A stretch of 64,000 nucleotides of DNA from Chitinophagaceae bacterium (GTDB lineage Bacteria > Bacteroidota > Bacteroidia > Chitinophagales > Chitinophagaceae), in NCBI GenBank assembly GCA_023229465.1, contig JALNZE010000006.1, positions 62,001-126,000 of the forward strand. Reading direction: 5' to 3'. The position numbers were made by a program, and so were the translations under genes. Shown piece after piece: positions 1 to 8,046 of the stretch. Numbering within the stretch: the stretch's first letter is position 1; each line of letters starts with the position of its first letter. Below the pieces are notes generated by a model. It searched no databases. It had not been told where the DNA came from and saw only the letters and a list, made by a program, of their open reading frames with translations.

Positions 1-395
1 ATAAAAAAAATACTATGGAAGAGAGTAATCTGTCAGCAGGTGAAGAAAAAAAAGATATACCCGTTAAACCTGAAATTGTATTCGATGATTTTGCGAGGAC
101 CGATTTGCGTGTGGGAAAAATCGTGAGTGCGGAAAAAGTAGAAAAAGCCGATAAATTATTGAAGCTGCAGGTAGATCTTGGTTTTGAAACAAGAACCATC
201 GTATCAGGTATTGCGCTTCATTTTAAACCCGAAGAAATTATTGGCAAACAGGTAACCGTAGTTGTAAACCTGGCCCCCCGGAAAATGAGGGGAATCGAAA
301 GCAATGGAATGATACTGATGGCAGAGAGTGCAGACGGCAAACTTCATTTTATTAATCCTGAAACCGATATTAATCCGGGAGCGGGAGTGAGTTAG
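1..395 (+). CDS. metG: Methionyl-tRNA synthetase, C-terminal tRNA-binding domain (partial, 5' end outside window)
   Basis: The visible part is an EMAP-II/Trbp111-type OB-fold tRNA-binding domain: FDDFARTDLRVGKI, then EKADKLLKL, then LAPRKMRGIESNGMILMA. In Bacteroidota this domain is normally the C-terminal appendix of MetRS, where it dimerises the enzyme and raises tRNA affinity. There is an ATG at base 15, but the frame has no stop before the window edge. The charged linker before the domain (EEKKDIPVKPEI) is typical of the MetRS tail, so I read this as the 3' end of metG. A free-standing CsaA/Trbp111-like protein starting at base 15 is the alternative. Stop TAG at 393-395. The next gene converges on it. 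Confidence 0.72.
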   Translation, partial: KKNTMEESNLSAGEEKKDIPVKPEIVFDDFARTDLRVGKIVSAEKVEKADKLLKLQVDLGFETRTIVSGIALHFKPEEIIGKQVTVVVNLAPRKMRGIESNGMILMAESADGKLHFINPETDINPGAGVS

Positions 396-431
396 GCTGC
401 TGTTAAAGGTTGAAAGTATAAAGCGTTATTA

Positions 432-1094
432 TTATTTTTCAAAACTCACACACTCCTTCAATTCCCTTTCAGAATACGCCACTCCGTATTGCTTCAACAC
501 ATCATCCGGCACGCCGTTCCATTGATTGGGGGCATTGCCCACGTAACCCAGATCCTTTACGCCCATTTCAGAAGTATAGAAACCCGTTGTAGTTAAATTT
601 CGCATCATCGTAAAAAAAGTAACCCCCTGTTTCATGGCCGGCTTTGCTTTTTCTGGGTACGCTATCTGGTCAACGATAGCAATTTGTTGTTTAGCATCGC
701 AGTCAATAAATGCTTTATCATAGGCTTTAAAACATTGCATATCTAACCAACGCAATCCACCCCGCAAAGGTGTTTGGTGATAAGGCATATCCTTTGCAAT
801 AAACTCTATAAAATCGGGCACTTTTGCATCAGAGGCTGAACCACTCACAGCATCTTTAGGCATAATAATATCTGCCAAAGCGGTAATAGTGGCCATTTCA
901 TGCACCGTAAAGAATTTTTCGTTGGCAGTCAACTTCTTCAGGTAATCTTTCTCTTCCTGCATTCTATCAGCATCCAACATTGCATCTGGTGATTCGGCAA
1001 TAGCTTTCTTATCGCTGTTTTTGCAGGCATCTACCAATACACCGGCACCTACAGTGCCTATCAGTAAGGCTTTGATCGATTTTCTTCTGTCCAT
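432..1094 (-). CDS. Gluconate 2-dehydrogenase subunit 3 family protein (small subunit of FAD dehydrogenase)
   Basis: 220 aa. The protein opens with MDRRKSIKALLIGTVGAG, a twin-arginine motif followed by a hydrophobic stretch, and a Cys at about residue 24 (VDAC) that could be lipidated, although Asp at -2 is unusual for a lipobox. The rest matches the gluconate 2-dehydrogenase subunit 3 family: ALADIIMPKD near residues 72-81, a central helical region, and a C-terminal GYVGNAPNQWNG segment. The gene lies directly downstream (20 bases) of the GMC-type catalytic subunit on the same strand. In characterised three-subunit FAD dehydrogenases the small subunit carries the Tat signal and takes the catalytic subunit across the membrane. 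No cytochrome subunit is adjacent. The physiological sugar or alcohol substrate cannot be read from sequence. Confidence 0.85.
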   Translation of the reverse strand: MDRRKSIKALLIGTVGAGVLVDACKNSDKKAIAESPDAMLDADRMQEEKDYLKKLTANEKFFTVHEMATITALADIIMPKDAVSGSASDAKVPDFIEFIAKDMPYHQTPLRGGLRWLDMQCFKAYDKAFIDCDAKQQIAIVDQIAYPEKAKPAMKQGVTFFTMMRNLTTTGFYTSEMGVKDLGYVGNAPNQWNGVPDDVLKQYGVAYSERELKECVSFEK

Positions 1095-1114
1095 ATATCG
1101 CAGATTAGTGTGAA

Positions 1115-2857
1115 TTAAAGATTTTGTTTTTTCATTTCTTCAATAATATATTCTGATGTTCTCATGGATAAAGCCAGTATCGTCCAGGTAATATTCTTAT
1201 CGGCCTGTGATACAAACTGGCTGCCATCTACACAGAACAGGGTTTTACAATCATGCGCCTGGCTCCATTTATTCAAAGCCGAATTTTTTCTGTCATTGCC
1301 CATCCGTACGGTACCCGCTTCATGAATGATATTACCGGGGTTATTCAAACCATACTTATTTTTGGCGGTATCTTCTCCCCCCCAGGTAATCACAGCTCCC
1401 ATATTGTGTAATATCTCCTTGAAGGTTTCTTTCATGTGTTTGGCCTGATTAATTTCATAATCAGAATGCTTAGTATGAAAGCGTAAAACAGGAATACCAA
1501 ATTTATCCACCACAGCCGGATCAATTTCGCAGTAGTTATTGATATTGGCCACAGCCTCTCCTCTTCCTGCCATACCCACGCCTGCACCATAAAAGAACCG
1601 AACATCTTCTTTTAAGGATGCACCATACCCCCCTGAATCCTTGGTTTTACCATTCACCTGAAACTTGCCGTTTTGGCCCTGCATATCAAAACCAAAACCA
1701 TAGGCGGGCTGCGACATACCACCCCAGTATTCAATATGATAGCCACGGGGAAAATCTAATTTTTTATTATCCAGCCACCAGGGCGTATACACGTGCATAC
1801 CACCCACCCCATCTTCATTGTACCGCTTACGGCCAAAGAGTTGTGGCAATACACCACCAATGGCGGCGCCGGTAGAATCGTGCAGGTATTTACCAACTAC
1901 ATTACTATCATTGGCCAATCCATTCGGGTGGCGGGTAGATTTTGAATTCAGTAATAGTCTCGCTGTTTCGCAGGTACTGGCCGCCAATATTACCACTCTG
2001 CCACTTACCTGGTATTCCATATTATCCGTCTTATCTATATAAGAAATACCGGTTGCCACACCACCCGCATTCGTAATTACTTCGCGTGCCATGGCATTGG
2101 TAATCACATCAATATTTCCGGTGGCTACCGCGGGTTTGATCAATACAGAGGAGGATGAAAAATCGCCATACACTTTACAACTCCTGTTACACTGGGCACA
2201 ATAGAAACAGGCGCCACGCTCTTCATTTATTTTTTTAGTAAGAATGGATAAACGAGAAGGGATCACGGGTATGCCCAACCCGGTTGCCGATTTTTTTATC
2301 ATCAGCTCATGCAATCTTGGCTTGGGTGCAGGTAAAAAAATACCATCCGGATCATTCGGTAATCCTTCATTGGAACCAAATACCCCTATCAACTTATCAA
2401 TTTTATCGTAATAAGGTTTTACATCATCATAACTGATGGGCCAGTCATCGCCCAGACCATCAATACTTTTACGCTTAAAATCCTTCGGACCAAAACGCAG
2501 TGAGATACGTCCCCAGTGATTGGTTCTTCCCCCAATCATACGCGCACGCCACCAGTCCCATTTGTCGCTGCCTTCCGCCATAGTATAGGGTTCCCCATCA
2601 ATTTCCCAGCCCCAGTAACAGCCATCAAAATCGCCGAATGGCCTGAACTTAGTGCTGGCGCCTCTTCTTGGTGAATCCCATGGATTTTTTAGTTGAGAAG
2701 AGTGTTTGGCGGGGTCATAATCAGGGCCCGCTTCAATCAGGCAAACTTTTAAGCCAGCCTTTGATAAAGTATAGGCAGCCATGCCACCACCGGCGCCTGA
2801 ACCTACAATCACCGCATCATATTTCTTTGCCTGTTTTTTGATCTGGAGATCTCCCAT
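1115..2857 (-). CDS. GMC-family FAD-dependent oxidoreductase, catalytic subunit with Fe-S cysteine motif
   Basis: 580 aa. An N-terminal Rossmann FAD-binding motif, DAVIVGSGAGGGMAAYTL (residues 14-31), is followed by the flavin-binding segment around IGGRTNHWG (residues 108-116). Cys217, Cys220, Cys223 and Cys227 include the C-x5-C-x3-C spacing (217/223/227) that holds the 3Fe-4S cluster in FAD-dependent glucose dehydrogenases. The C-terminal GMC region contains HEAGTVRMG, with the likely catalytic His, and FCVDGSQFVSQADKN. There is no signal peptide. The probable route to the periplasm is export with the Tat-signal subunit encoded just downstream. It likely oxidises a sugar or polyol and passes electrons to the respiratory chain. 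Similarity to glucose/gluconate/fructose dehydrogenases does not fix the substrate. The pair forms a two-gene operon. Confidence 0.88.
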   Translation of the reverse strand: MGDLQIKKQAKKYDAVIVGSGAGGGMAAYTLSKAGLKVCLIEAGPDYDPAKHSSQLKNPWDSPRRGASTKFRPFGDFDGCYWGWEIDGEPYTMAEGSDKWDWWRARMIGGRTNHWGRISLRFGPKDFKRKSIDGLGDDWPISYDDVKPYYDKIDKLIGVFGSNEGLPNDPDGIFLPAPKPRLHELMIKKSATGLGIPVIPSRLSILTKKINEERGACFYCAQCNRSCKVYGDFSSSSVLIKPAVATGNIDVITNAMAREVITNAGGVATGISYIDKTDNMEYQVSGRVVILAASTCETARLLLNSKSTRHPNGLANDSNVVGKYLHDSTGAAIGGVLPQLFGRKRYNEDGVGGMHVYTPWWLDNKKLDFPRGYHIEYWGGMSQPAYGFGFDMQGQNGKFQVNGKTKDSGGYGASLKEDVRFFYGAGVGMAGRGEAVANINNYCEIDPAVVDKFGIPVLRFHTKHSDYEINQAKHMKETFKEILHNMGAVITWGGEDTAKNKYGLNNPGNIIHEAGTVRMGNDRKNSALNKWSQAHDCKTLFCVDGSQFVSQADKNITWTILALSMRTSEYIIEEMKKQNL

Positions 2858-2916
2858 AAAGCAGTCGTGTTTTTGGTATGGTTAGAGAGAATGAATGTAA
2901 GATATTTCGGTTAGTA

Positions 2917-2924
2917 CAAAAATA
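2917..2924 (-). promoter_or_regulatory. Candidate -7 promoter box for the FAD dehydrogenase operon
   Basis: Read on the minus strand this is TATTTTTG, a perfect match to the Bacteroidota -7 consensus TAnnTTTG. It lies 59 bases upstream of the GMC oxidoreductase ATG. I see no clear -33 TTG at the usual distance, so the call rests on one box. Confidence 0.35.
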
Positions 2925-3172
2925 TTTTTTGTTGGACGGAATGGTTGTTGGTCGGGCAACCAACAATGGTGGGAGTCTTACCTATGATTTTAACTTTAGT
3001 TATTTATAAATATTTTGTAAAGAGTAAGCAGAAATCTGCAAACTGATAATACTTTGCTATTTGCATGAAATTCCGTGAAGCCAATCTTCCGCAGCTTCCA
3101 AACCGCAGGGTCTTCTTCGATAGACTATCAGAAAAATAAGATTTCGGTTTATTGTTTCAGAAAAATTTACAC

Positions 3173-3186
3173 GGGACTGAAGTCCC
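3173..3186. repeat. Palindrome GGGACT-GA-AGTCCC
   Basis: A perfect 6-base stem with a 2-base loop. It is the first of four small palindromes sharing the plan stem-CT-(2 bases)-AG-stem. Confidence 0.55.
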
Positions 3187-3214
3187 AAATCGAGATCAAT
3201 TATGGCTATTCTTA

Positions 3215-3273
3215 CCACGCTCTAAAGAGCGCGGCAAAGTGAATTTTGTGTTGCCATGCTCTTTAGAGCGTGG
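3215..3273. repeat. Inverted repeat pair around GCTCT-AA-AGAGC and GCTCT-TT-AGAGC
   Basis: The 22-base arms 3215-3236 and 3252-3273 are reverse complements with two mismatches and a 15-base spacer. Each arm itself contains a perfect palindrome, at 3219-3230 and 3258-3269. The DNA can therefore fold either as one long hairpin or as two short ones, which is the usual geometry of REP doublets (BIMEs/REPINs). Confidence 0.6.
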
Positions 3274-3299
3274 ATAAAATATAACTCAGGAAAACCACA

Positions 3300-3317
3300 T
3301 CGGAACTTTAGTTCCGA
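3300..3317. repeat. Palindrome TCGGAACT-TT-AGTTCCGA
   Basis: A perfect 8-base stem with a TT loop. Its core GGAACT...AGTTCC recurs at 48307-48327 in another intergenic region of this window. Confidence 0.6.
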
Positions 3318-3449
3318 GTACATCATAGAGAAACACATTTAATTCTTCCGAACACCTGTGGTCGGGCAACTAACAGGTGCAGACCAACAGGTGCAGACCA
3401 ACAATGGCAAGTTGTGGTAAGATAACCCAATAAATTTTTCGCCTTATCA

Positions 3450-3480
3450 TAAAAGAAGCCACTCAAAGTGGCTTCTTTTA
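3450..3480 (-). terminator. Intrinsic terminator downstream of nrdJ
   Basis: A 13-base perfect stem (AAAAGAAGCCACT / AGTGGCTTCTTTT) with a 3-base loop lies 20 bases past the nrdJ stop codon. It has A/T-rich flanks that give a U-tract when read on the minus strand. Confidence 0.85.
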
Positions 3481-3500
3481 TATTTTGATACCCGAATTAA

Positions 3501-6500
3501 TTAACTGCAACCCATACTGTTACCGCAGTTCAAACACTTATAACAGGTACCGCTGCGGATGGTGATGTGGCCGCAGGTATTACAGGCGGGCGCATCACTC
3601 TGCATACTCTTGGCGGCGGCATTCACTGCATCCATACCAGACTCGGCCCTGACAGGCGCCGTGGCCCTCTGCAGTTTTTGTGGTTGTGCCGCCGTAGTTG
3701 CATTTGCTGAAGGAGCAGTAACGCGTACACTGCTCAACTCAGGCTTTCCCAAAAAAGTAGCTTCTCCCTCCTCTCCTTCACCGGTATTACCGATAGTTGG
3801 TTTGTCGAGTACATGTACCAGATCTGTTCTGCCTAAATATTCAAATGCAAGGGCACGGAATACAAAGTCAACCAACGAAGTAGTGGTCTTGATATTCGGG
3901 TGATCCACCATGCCTGATGGTTCAAACTTGGTGAACACAAATTTCTCTACAAATTCTTCCAGCGGCACACCATACTGCAAACCCACAGAAATAGCGATAG
4001 CGAAACAGTTCATGAAACTGCGAAGGGTTGAACCCTCTTTGGCCAGATCAATAAATATCTCTCCCAAAGTACCATCCTGGTATTCACCGGTTCTGAGGAA
4101 AATAACCTGTCCGCCAATCTTCGCTTTCTGTGTAAAGCCCCTGCGTTTACCCGGCAATGATTTCTTTTCTACAATACCCGATAAAGCACGTTTGAATTTG
4201 GTATCAGTAGAAGCCTGCATACGTTTTTGCACTTCTTCCAGTAATTCATCCACCGTTAATGTACTCAGGTCAACAATATTCGAAGGCGCCTCACTAATTA
4301 CTGCCTGTGCATGATCACTGGTAGCTTCTGTTTCTTCCGCTTTCTTTTTCTTGTCTGATTTATTACTCAATGGCTGGCTCAATTTAGAACCATCTCTATA
4401 CAGTGCATTCGCTTTTAATCCCAGTTGCCAGCTCAGCAGGTAACAATCAGCAATTTCATCAACAGTTGCTTCATGCGGCAGGTTAATAGTTTTAGAGATA
4501 GCCCCGCTTAAGAAAGGCTGACAGGCGGCCATCATACGGATATGCCCATAAGCATGAATATATCTTTCTCCTTTTTTACCGCATTTGTTAGCGCAGTCAA
4601 ATACAGGCAGGTGTTCATCTTTCAGAAAGGGTGCGCCTTCAATGGTCATGGTGCCACACACATAATCATTGGCAGCATCTATCTGATCTTCTGTAAAGCC
4701 CAGTTCTTCGAGCAGGTTAAAGCTCCAGTCGCTGTATTGTGCTTCGGCAAAACCAAGACGCTGCATACACTCATCACCCAATGTAAAGCGGTTGAAAATA
4801 AAACCGATTTCAAAAGCAGACTTGGCCACACTGTTCAGTTTCGCAATTTCTTCCGCGGTAAATCCTTTTTCACTTAATGAGGCGGGATTCACAAAAGGGG
4901 CACCTTCAAAACTGGCGGCGCCTACTGCATATTTCTCAATGGCTTCTGCTTCGGTTGGATCATACCCAAGGTTTCTTAAAGCCTGTGGTACGGATTGGTT
5001 GATGATTTTAAAATACCCGCCACCACTTAATTTTTTAAATTTCACCAAAGCAAAATCGGGTTCAACACCGGTGGTATCACAGTCCATCACCAACCCGATG
5101 GTTCCGGTTGGGGCAATCACGGTAGTTTGTGCATTGCGGTAACCGTTTTTCTCTCCCAACTGCACCGCGTCATCCCATGCTTTGGTAGCGGCTTTCAAAA
5201 TATAATCAGGGCAATATTGCGCCTTGATACCCTGTGGTTTAATGTCAATACCAACGTATGCCTCTTCCGCGTCATAAGCGGCCGCACGGTGGTTGCGCAT
5301 TACGCGAAGCATATCTTCTTTATTCTCTTCGTATTTATCAAACGCACCCAGAAATCCGGCCATCTCTGCAGAGGTCGTGTAAGCAACACCGGTCATGATA
5401 GCCGAAATGGCCCCTGCTATACCGCGCGCCTCTTCACTATCATAAGGAATACCACTAACCATCAGCATGGAACCGAGGTTGGCAAAGCCAAGTCCGAGTG
5501 TTCTGTAATCGTAGGATAACTGCGCCACTTCTTTGGAAGGGAACTGAGCCATCAATACGGATATTTCCAAAACAGTGGTCCATAAACGGGTAGTATATTC
5601 AAACCCTTCTACATCAAAAATATTATTCTCTTCGGTATGAAACTTACGCAGGTTAATGGAAGCGAGGTTACAGGCCGTATTATCCAGGAACATGTATTCT
5701 GAACATGGGTTGGAAGCATTGATACGTCCGCCTTTCGGACAGGTATGCCATTCATTGATGGTGGTATCATATTGTGTTCCGGGGTCGGCGCAGCGCCAGG
5801 CGGCATAAGAAATTTTTTCCCATACTTCGCGGGCGGGTATTCTGCTCATCACACGGCCATCGGTTCTGGCTTTCAGTTCCCAATCGCCACCTTCTTCCAG
5901 GGCCTTGAAAAATGAGTTAGGGATACGAACAGAGTTATTGGAGTTCTGGCCGGAAACCGTTGCATAGGCTTCTCCTTCATAACTGTTGTCGTAACCGGCT
6001 TCTACCAGGGCAGCTACTTTTTTCTCTTCGCCCATTTTCCAGTTAATGAATTCCATGATCTCGGGGTGATCGAGGTCAAGACAAACCATTTTGGCCGCCC
6101 GGCGGGTAGTTCCGCCACTTTTGATAGCGCCTGCGGCACGGTCGCCTATTTTCAGAAAACTCATCAAACCGCTGGATGTACCGCCACCACTTAATTTTTC
6201 TCCCCCACCGCGTATTTGTGAAAAGTTGGTACCCACCCCTGACCCATATTTGAAAATGCGCGCCTCACGGGTCCAGAGATCCATGATACCGCCTTCATTC
6301 ACCAGGTCATCGCTCACGCTCAGGATAAAGCAGGCGTGTGGTTGAGGACGTTCGTATGCATTGGTTGATTTCTTCAGTTTACGATCTTTCGGATCAACAA
6401 AATAGTGACCCTGTGGCTTACCGGTGATGCCATAACTTTCGTGTAAACCGGTATTGAACCATTGTGGTGAATTGGGTACACAGGCCTGGTTAAGAATACT

Positions 6501-6869
6501 GTATACCAGCTCATCATAAAATACCAATGCGTCTTTTTCAGAAGCAAAATAATTATAACGCTCGCCCCAAACACGCCAGCAATTGGCCATACGATGTGCC
6601 ACTTCTTTAACGCTGGTTTCCCGCCCAATCGACCCATCCGGCTGTGGTACACCCGCTTTACGAAAATATTTCTGCGCGAGAATATCTGTAGCAATCTGGC
6701 TCCATTGTTTGGGAACCTCTACATTATTCATTTCAAATACTTTCTCTCCATTCGGATTTTTGATTACGCTGTCGCGGTAATCATATTCAAACATATCAAA
6801 GGGACTAACACCTTCTTGGGTGAATCTACGGCCAAATTGTAAGCCTTTGGCGGCGCGTGGGTTAGACAT
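3501..6869 (-). CDS. nrdJ: Adenosylcobalamin-dependent (class II) ribonucleoside-diphosphate reductase
   Basis: 1122 aa. This enzyme reduces ribonucleotides to deoxyribonucleotides using an adenosylcobalamin-derived radical and needs no oxygen. Visible landmarks are the PHACF motif (Cys180) and NPCSE (residues 387-391), which holds the radical Cys389 and Glu391. Cys400 in DNTACN is the likely partner of Cys180. The glycine-rich FKYGSGVGTNFSQIRGGG loop is near residue 207. A TSCPD domain follows in the last quarter (FIDLAKEGSTLRSFMNC), and the protein ends in a Cys-rich zinc-ribbon tail (CNTCG...CYKCLNCG...CS) that re-reduces the active site. Length and order fit the long class II form common in bacteria. 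The gene is monocistronic, with its own promoter and a strong terminator. No B12 riboswitch was found upstream. Confidence 0.96.
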   Translation of the reverse strand: MSNPRAAKGLQFGRRFTQEGVSPFDMFEYDYRDSVIKNPNGEKVFEMNNVEVPKQWSQIATDILAQKYFRKAGVPQPDGSIGRETSVKEVAHRMANCWRVWGERYNYFASEKDALVFYDELVYSILNQACVPNSPQWFNTGLHESYGITGKPQGHYFVDPKDRKLKKSTNAYERPQPHACFILSVSDDLVNEGGIMDLWTREARIFKYGSGVGTNFSQIRGGGEKLSGGGTSSGLMSFLKIGDRAAGAIKSGGTTRRAAKMVCLDLDHPEIMEFINWKMGEEKKVAALVEAGYDNSYEGEAYATVSGQNSNNSVRIPNSFFKALEEGGDWELKARTDGRVMSRIPAREVWEKISYAAWRCADPGTQYDTTINEWHTCPKGGRINASNPCSEYMFLDNTACNLASINLRKFHTEENNIFDVEGFEYTTRLWTTVLEISVLMAQFPSKEVAQLSYDYRTLGLGFANLGSMLMVSGIPYDSEEARGIAGAISAIMTGVAYTTSAEMAGFLGAFDKYEENKEDMLRVMRNHRAAAYDAEEAYVGIDIKPQGIKAQYCPDYILKAATKAWDDAVQLGEKNGYRNAQTTVIAPTGTIGLVMDCDTTGVEPDFALVKFKKLSGGGYFKIINQSVPQALRNLGYDPTEAEAIEKYAVGAASFEGAPFVNPASLSEKGFTAEEIAKLNSVAKSAFEIGFIFNRFTLGDECMQRLGFAEAQYSDWSFNLLEELGFTEDQIDAANDYVCGTMTIEGAPFLKDEHLPVFDCANKCGKKGERYIHAYGHIRMMAACQPFLSGAISKTINLPHEATVDEIADCYLLSWQLGLKANALYRDGSKLSQPLSNKSDKKKKAEETEATSDHAQAVISEAPSNIVDLSTLTVDELLEEVQKRMQASTDTKFKRALSGIVEKKSLPGKRRGFTQKAKIGGQVIFLRTGEYQDGTLGEIFIDLAKEGSTLRSFMNCFAIAISVGLQYGVPLEEFVEKFVFTKFEPSGMVDHPNIKTTTSLVDFVFRALAFEYLGRTDLVHVLDKPTIGNTGEGEEGEATFLGKPELSSVRVTAPSANATTAAQPQKLQRATAPVRAESGMDAVNAAAKSMQSDAPACNTCGHITIRSGTCYKCLNCGNSMGCS

Positions 6870-7267
6870 GCGTTATTTCAGTTTAACAGGTAATTGTAAT
6901 GGGCCCCCGTGGTTAACGAATTGTTAAGCGGTTGACGAAAATATCCTTCCGTAAGCACAAATCAAGGTTGTAAATATCAACACATTGTGGATAAGGAAGG
7001 GGGATTATTTCGCACTTCAAATCCCCATTGAATTTGAGCGAATATTAACACATGTAGAAAAGAATTTTTGAGAAAAAACGTTGTAGAATGGGTTATTTTG
7101 CTTAAATGTGTCTAGGCGGTTTGGGGGCGGCGGCGGGGGTAGCCGTTCACTCCCCGGAGGGATAAGGAATAATGCCCTATCTTTCCGTTTTATAGGCACA
7201 CGAATCTGCCTTAAAAAAATAAGTAAAAACTTTTGTGCATTTTTGCACCAGCACCATCTCATTCTGA
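6870..7267. other. Divergent intergenic region between nrdJ and the GGGP synthase gene
   Basis: 398 bases without a supportable gene. It holds the nrdJ promoter (6936-6965), a GGGGATT/AATCCCC inverted repeat (7000-7006 with 7020-7026), a G-rich stretch on the plus strand (7115-7139), and a small inverted repeat GTGCA/TGCAC (7235-7248) just upstream of the GGGP synthase start, near a possible -7 box CATTTTTG. Confidence 0.6.
6936..6965 (-). promoter_or_regulatory. Promoter of nrdJ
   Basis: On the minus strand TTG (6965-6963) is followed after exactly 19 bases by TATTTTCG (6943-6936). This fits the Bacteroidota -33/-7 arrangement, with C for T at one position. Predicted transcription starts near 6930, leaving a leader of about 60 bases. 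Confidence 0.6.
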
Positions 7268-8041
7268 ATGAAGCAGGCCTTATATCAGCAGTTTGTTGAA
7301 AAAAAGCAATCGGGCAAAAAATCTTTTGCTGTTCTGATCGATCCCGATAAAGTTGACAATGAAAAAATTGATCAGCTGCTTACCCTTGCTGTTGCCGCGA
7401 AAGTGGATTATTTTTTAGTGGGCGGCAGCCTGGTGATATCCAGTCATCTGGATCAATGTATCCAGCAGATCAAGTCCTGCGCTACTATCCCCGTATTGTT
7501 ATTTCCAGGTTCCCCTTCACAGGTAAGCAGGTATGCAGATGCCCTGTTATATCTTTCATTGATATCCGGCCGCAACCCGGAATTATTAATTGGTCAGCAT
7601 GTAATCAGTGCCCCCTTTGTAAAAAACAGCGGACTGGAGATTATGCCAACAGGCTATATGGTGATTGATGGCGGAGCCCCTACCACCGTTTCCTATATTT
7701 CGAATGCAACCCCTATTCCTGCCGATAAAAATGACATTGCCATGTGTACCGCCATGGCGGGCGAGATGCTCGGCATGAAGCTCATTTACATGGATGCCGG
7801 CAGTGGCGCCAAAAGACCCATTACCGAAACCATGATCGAAATAGTGGCCCGTAATATCAGGATACCGCTCATTATTGGCGGTGGCATTACCGAACCGGAA
7901 AAAGCTTACCGCAACTGCAAGGCAGGCGCCGATGTAATTGTGGTGGGCAATGCCATTGAAAAAGATGCTTCCCTGATTGCCGAAATCAGTCATGCGGTGC
8001 ATAGTACGCAAAATGCAGAACTCGGAACACACAACGCTTAA
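7268..8041 (+). CDS. Geranylgeranylglyceryl-phosphate synthase family protein (PcrB-like)
   Basis: 257 aa TIM-barrel prenyltransferase. The family joins a polyprenyl diphosphate (geranylgeranyl or longer) to sn-glycerol-1-phosphate, making the ether bond of archaeal-type lipids. Seen here are the N-terminal FAVLIDPDKVD (residues 20-30), FLVGGSL, the central MDAGSGAKRPI, IIGGGITEPEKA and VVGNAIEKD at the C-terminal phosphate-binding end. Length and motifs fit the group II enzymes found in Bacteroidota. The family is known but its product in these bacteria is poorly understood. A monocistronic gene between nrdJ and a convergent peptidase gene; no glycerol-1-phosphate dehydrogenase lies nearby. 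Start ATG at 7268. Confidence 0.92.
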   Translation: MKQALYQQFVEKKQSGKKSFAVLIDPDKVDNEKIDQLLTLAVAAKVDYFLVGGSLVISSHLDQCIQQIKSCATIPVLLFPGSPSQVSRYADALLYLSLISGRNPELLIGQHVISAPFVKNSGLEIMPTGYMVIDGGAPTTVSYISNATPIPADKNDIAMCTAMAGEMLGMKLIYMDAGSGAKRPITETMIEIVARNIRIPLIIGGGITEPEKAYRNCKAGADVIVVGNAIEKDASLIAEISHAVHSTQNAELGTHNA

Positions 8042-8046
8042 CGCAT

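Larger units (their letters stand above)
2949..3400. repeat. REP/MITE-like intergenic repeat block
   Basis: Two direct copies of TGGTCGGGCAAC(C/T)AACA, at 2949-2965 and 3359-3375, bracket a series of palindromes with two-base loops. Immediately inside and past the right copy the unit ACAGGTGCAGACCA is tandemly duplicated, perfectly, at 3373-3386 and 3387-3400. No transposase gene is present. The layout is consistent with a REP-type or MITE-like element mobilised in trans; that origin is inferred. Confidence 0.5.
2858..3500. other. 643-base intergenic region with promoter, REP-like palindromes and terminator
   Basis: No coding sequence can be supported here. From left to right it holds the upstream region of the FAD dehydrogenase operon, a 17-base repeat (TGGTCGGGCAACCAACA at 2949-2965), four compact palindromes between 3173 and 3317, the same repeat with one mismatch at 3359-3375, a tandem 14-base duplication, and the nrdJ terminator. 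The part bounded by the two 17-base copies looks like a non-autonomous mobile or REP-like element. Confidence 0.7.

Noticed and set aside
6870..7016. Possible cobalamin riboswitch or NrdR box upstream of nrdJ
   Set aside because: No B12-box core or GCCACTG-type conserved element is visible, and CACATTGTG near 6981 does not fit the NrdR 16-base palindrome.
7017..7262. 81-aa minus-strand open frame with a poly-Pro stretch
   Set aside because: The prolines come from reading the G-rich intergenic stretch; there is no promoter or homologous motif.
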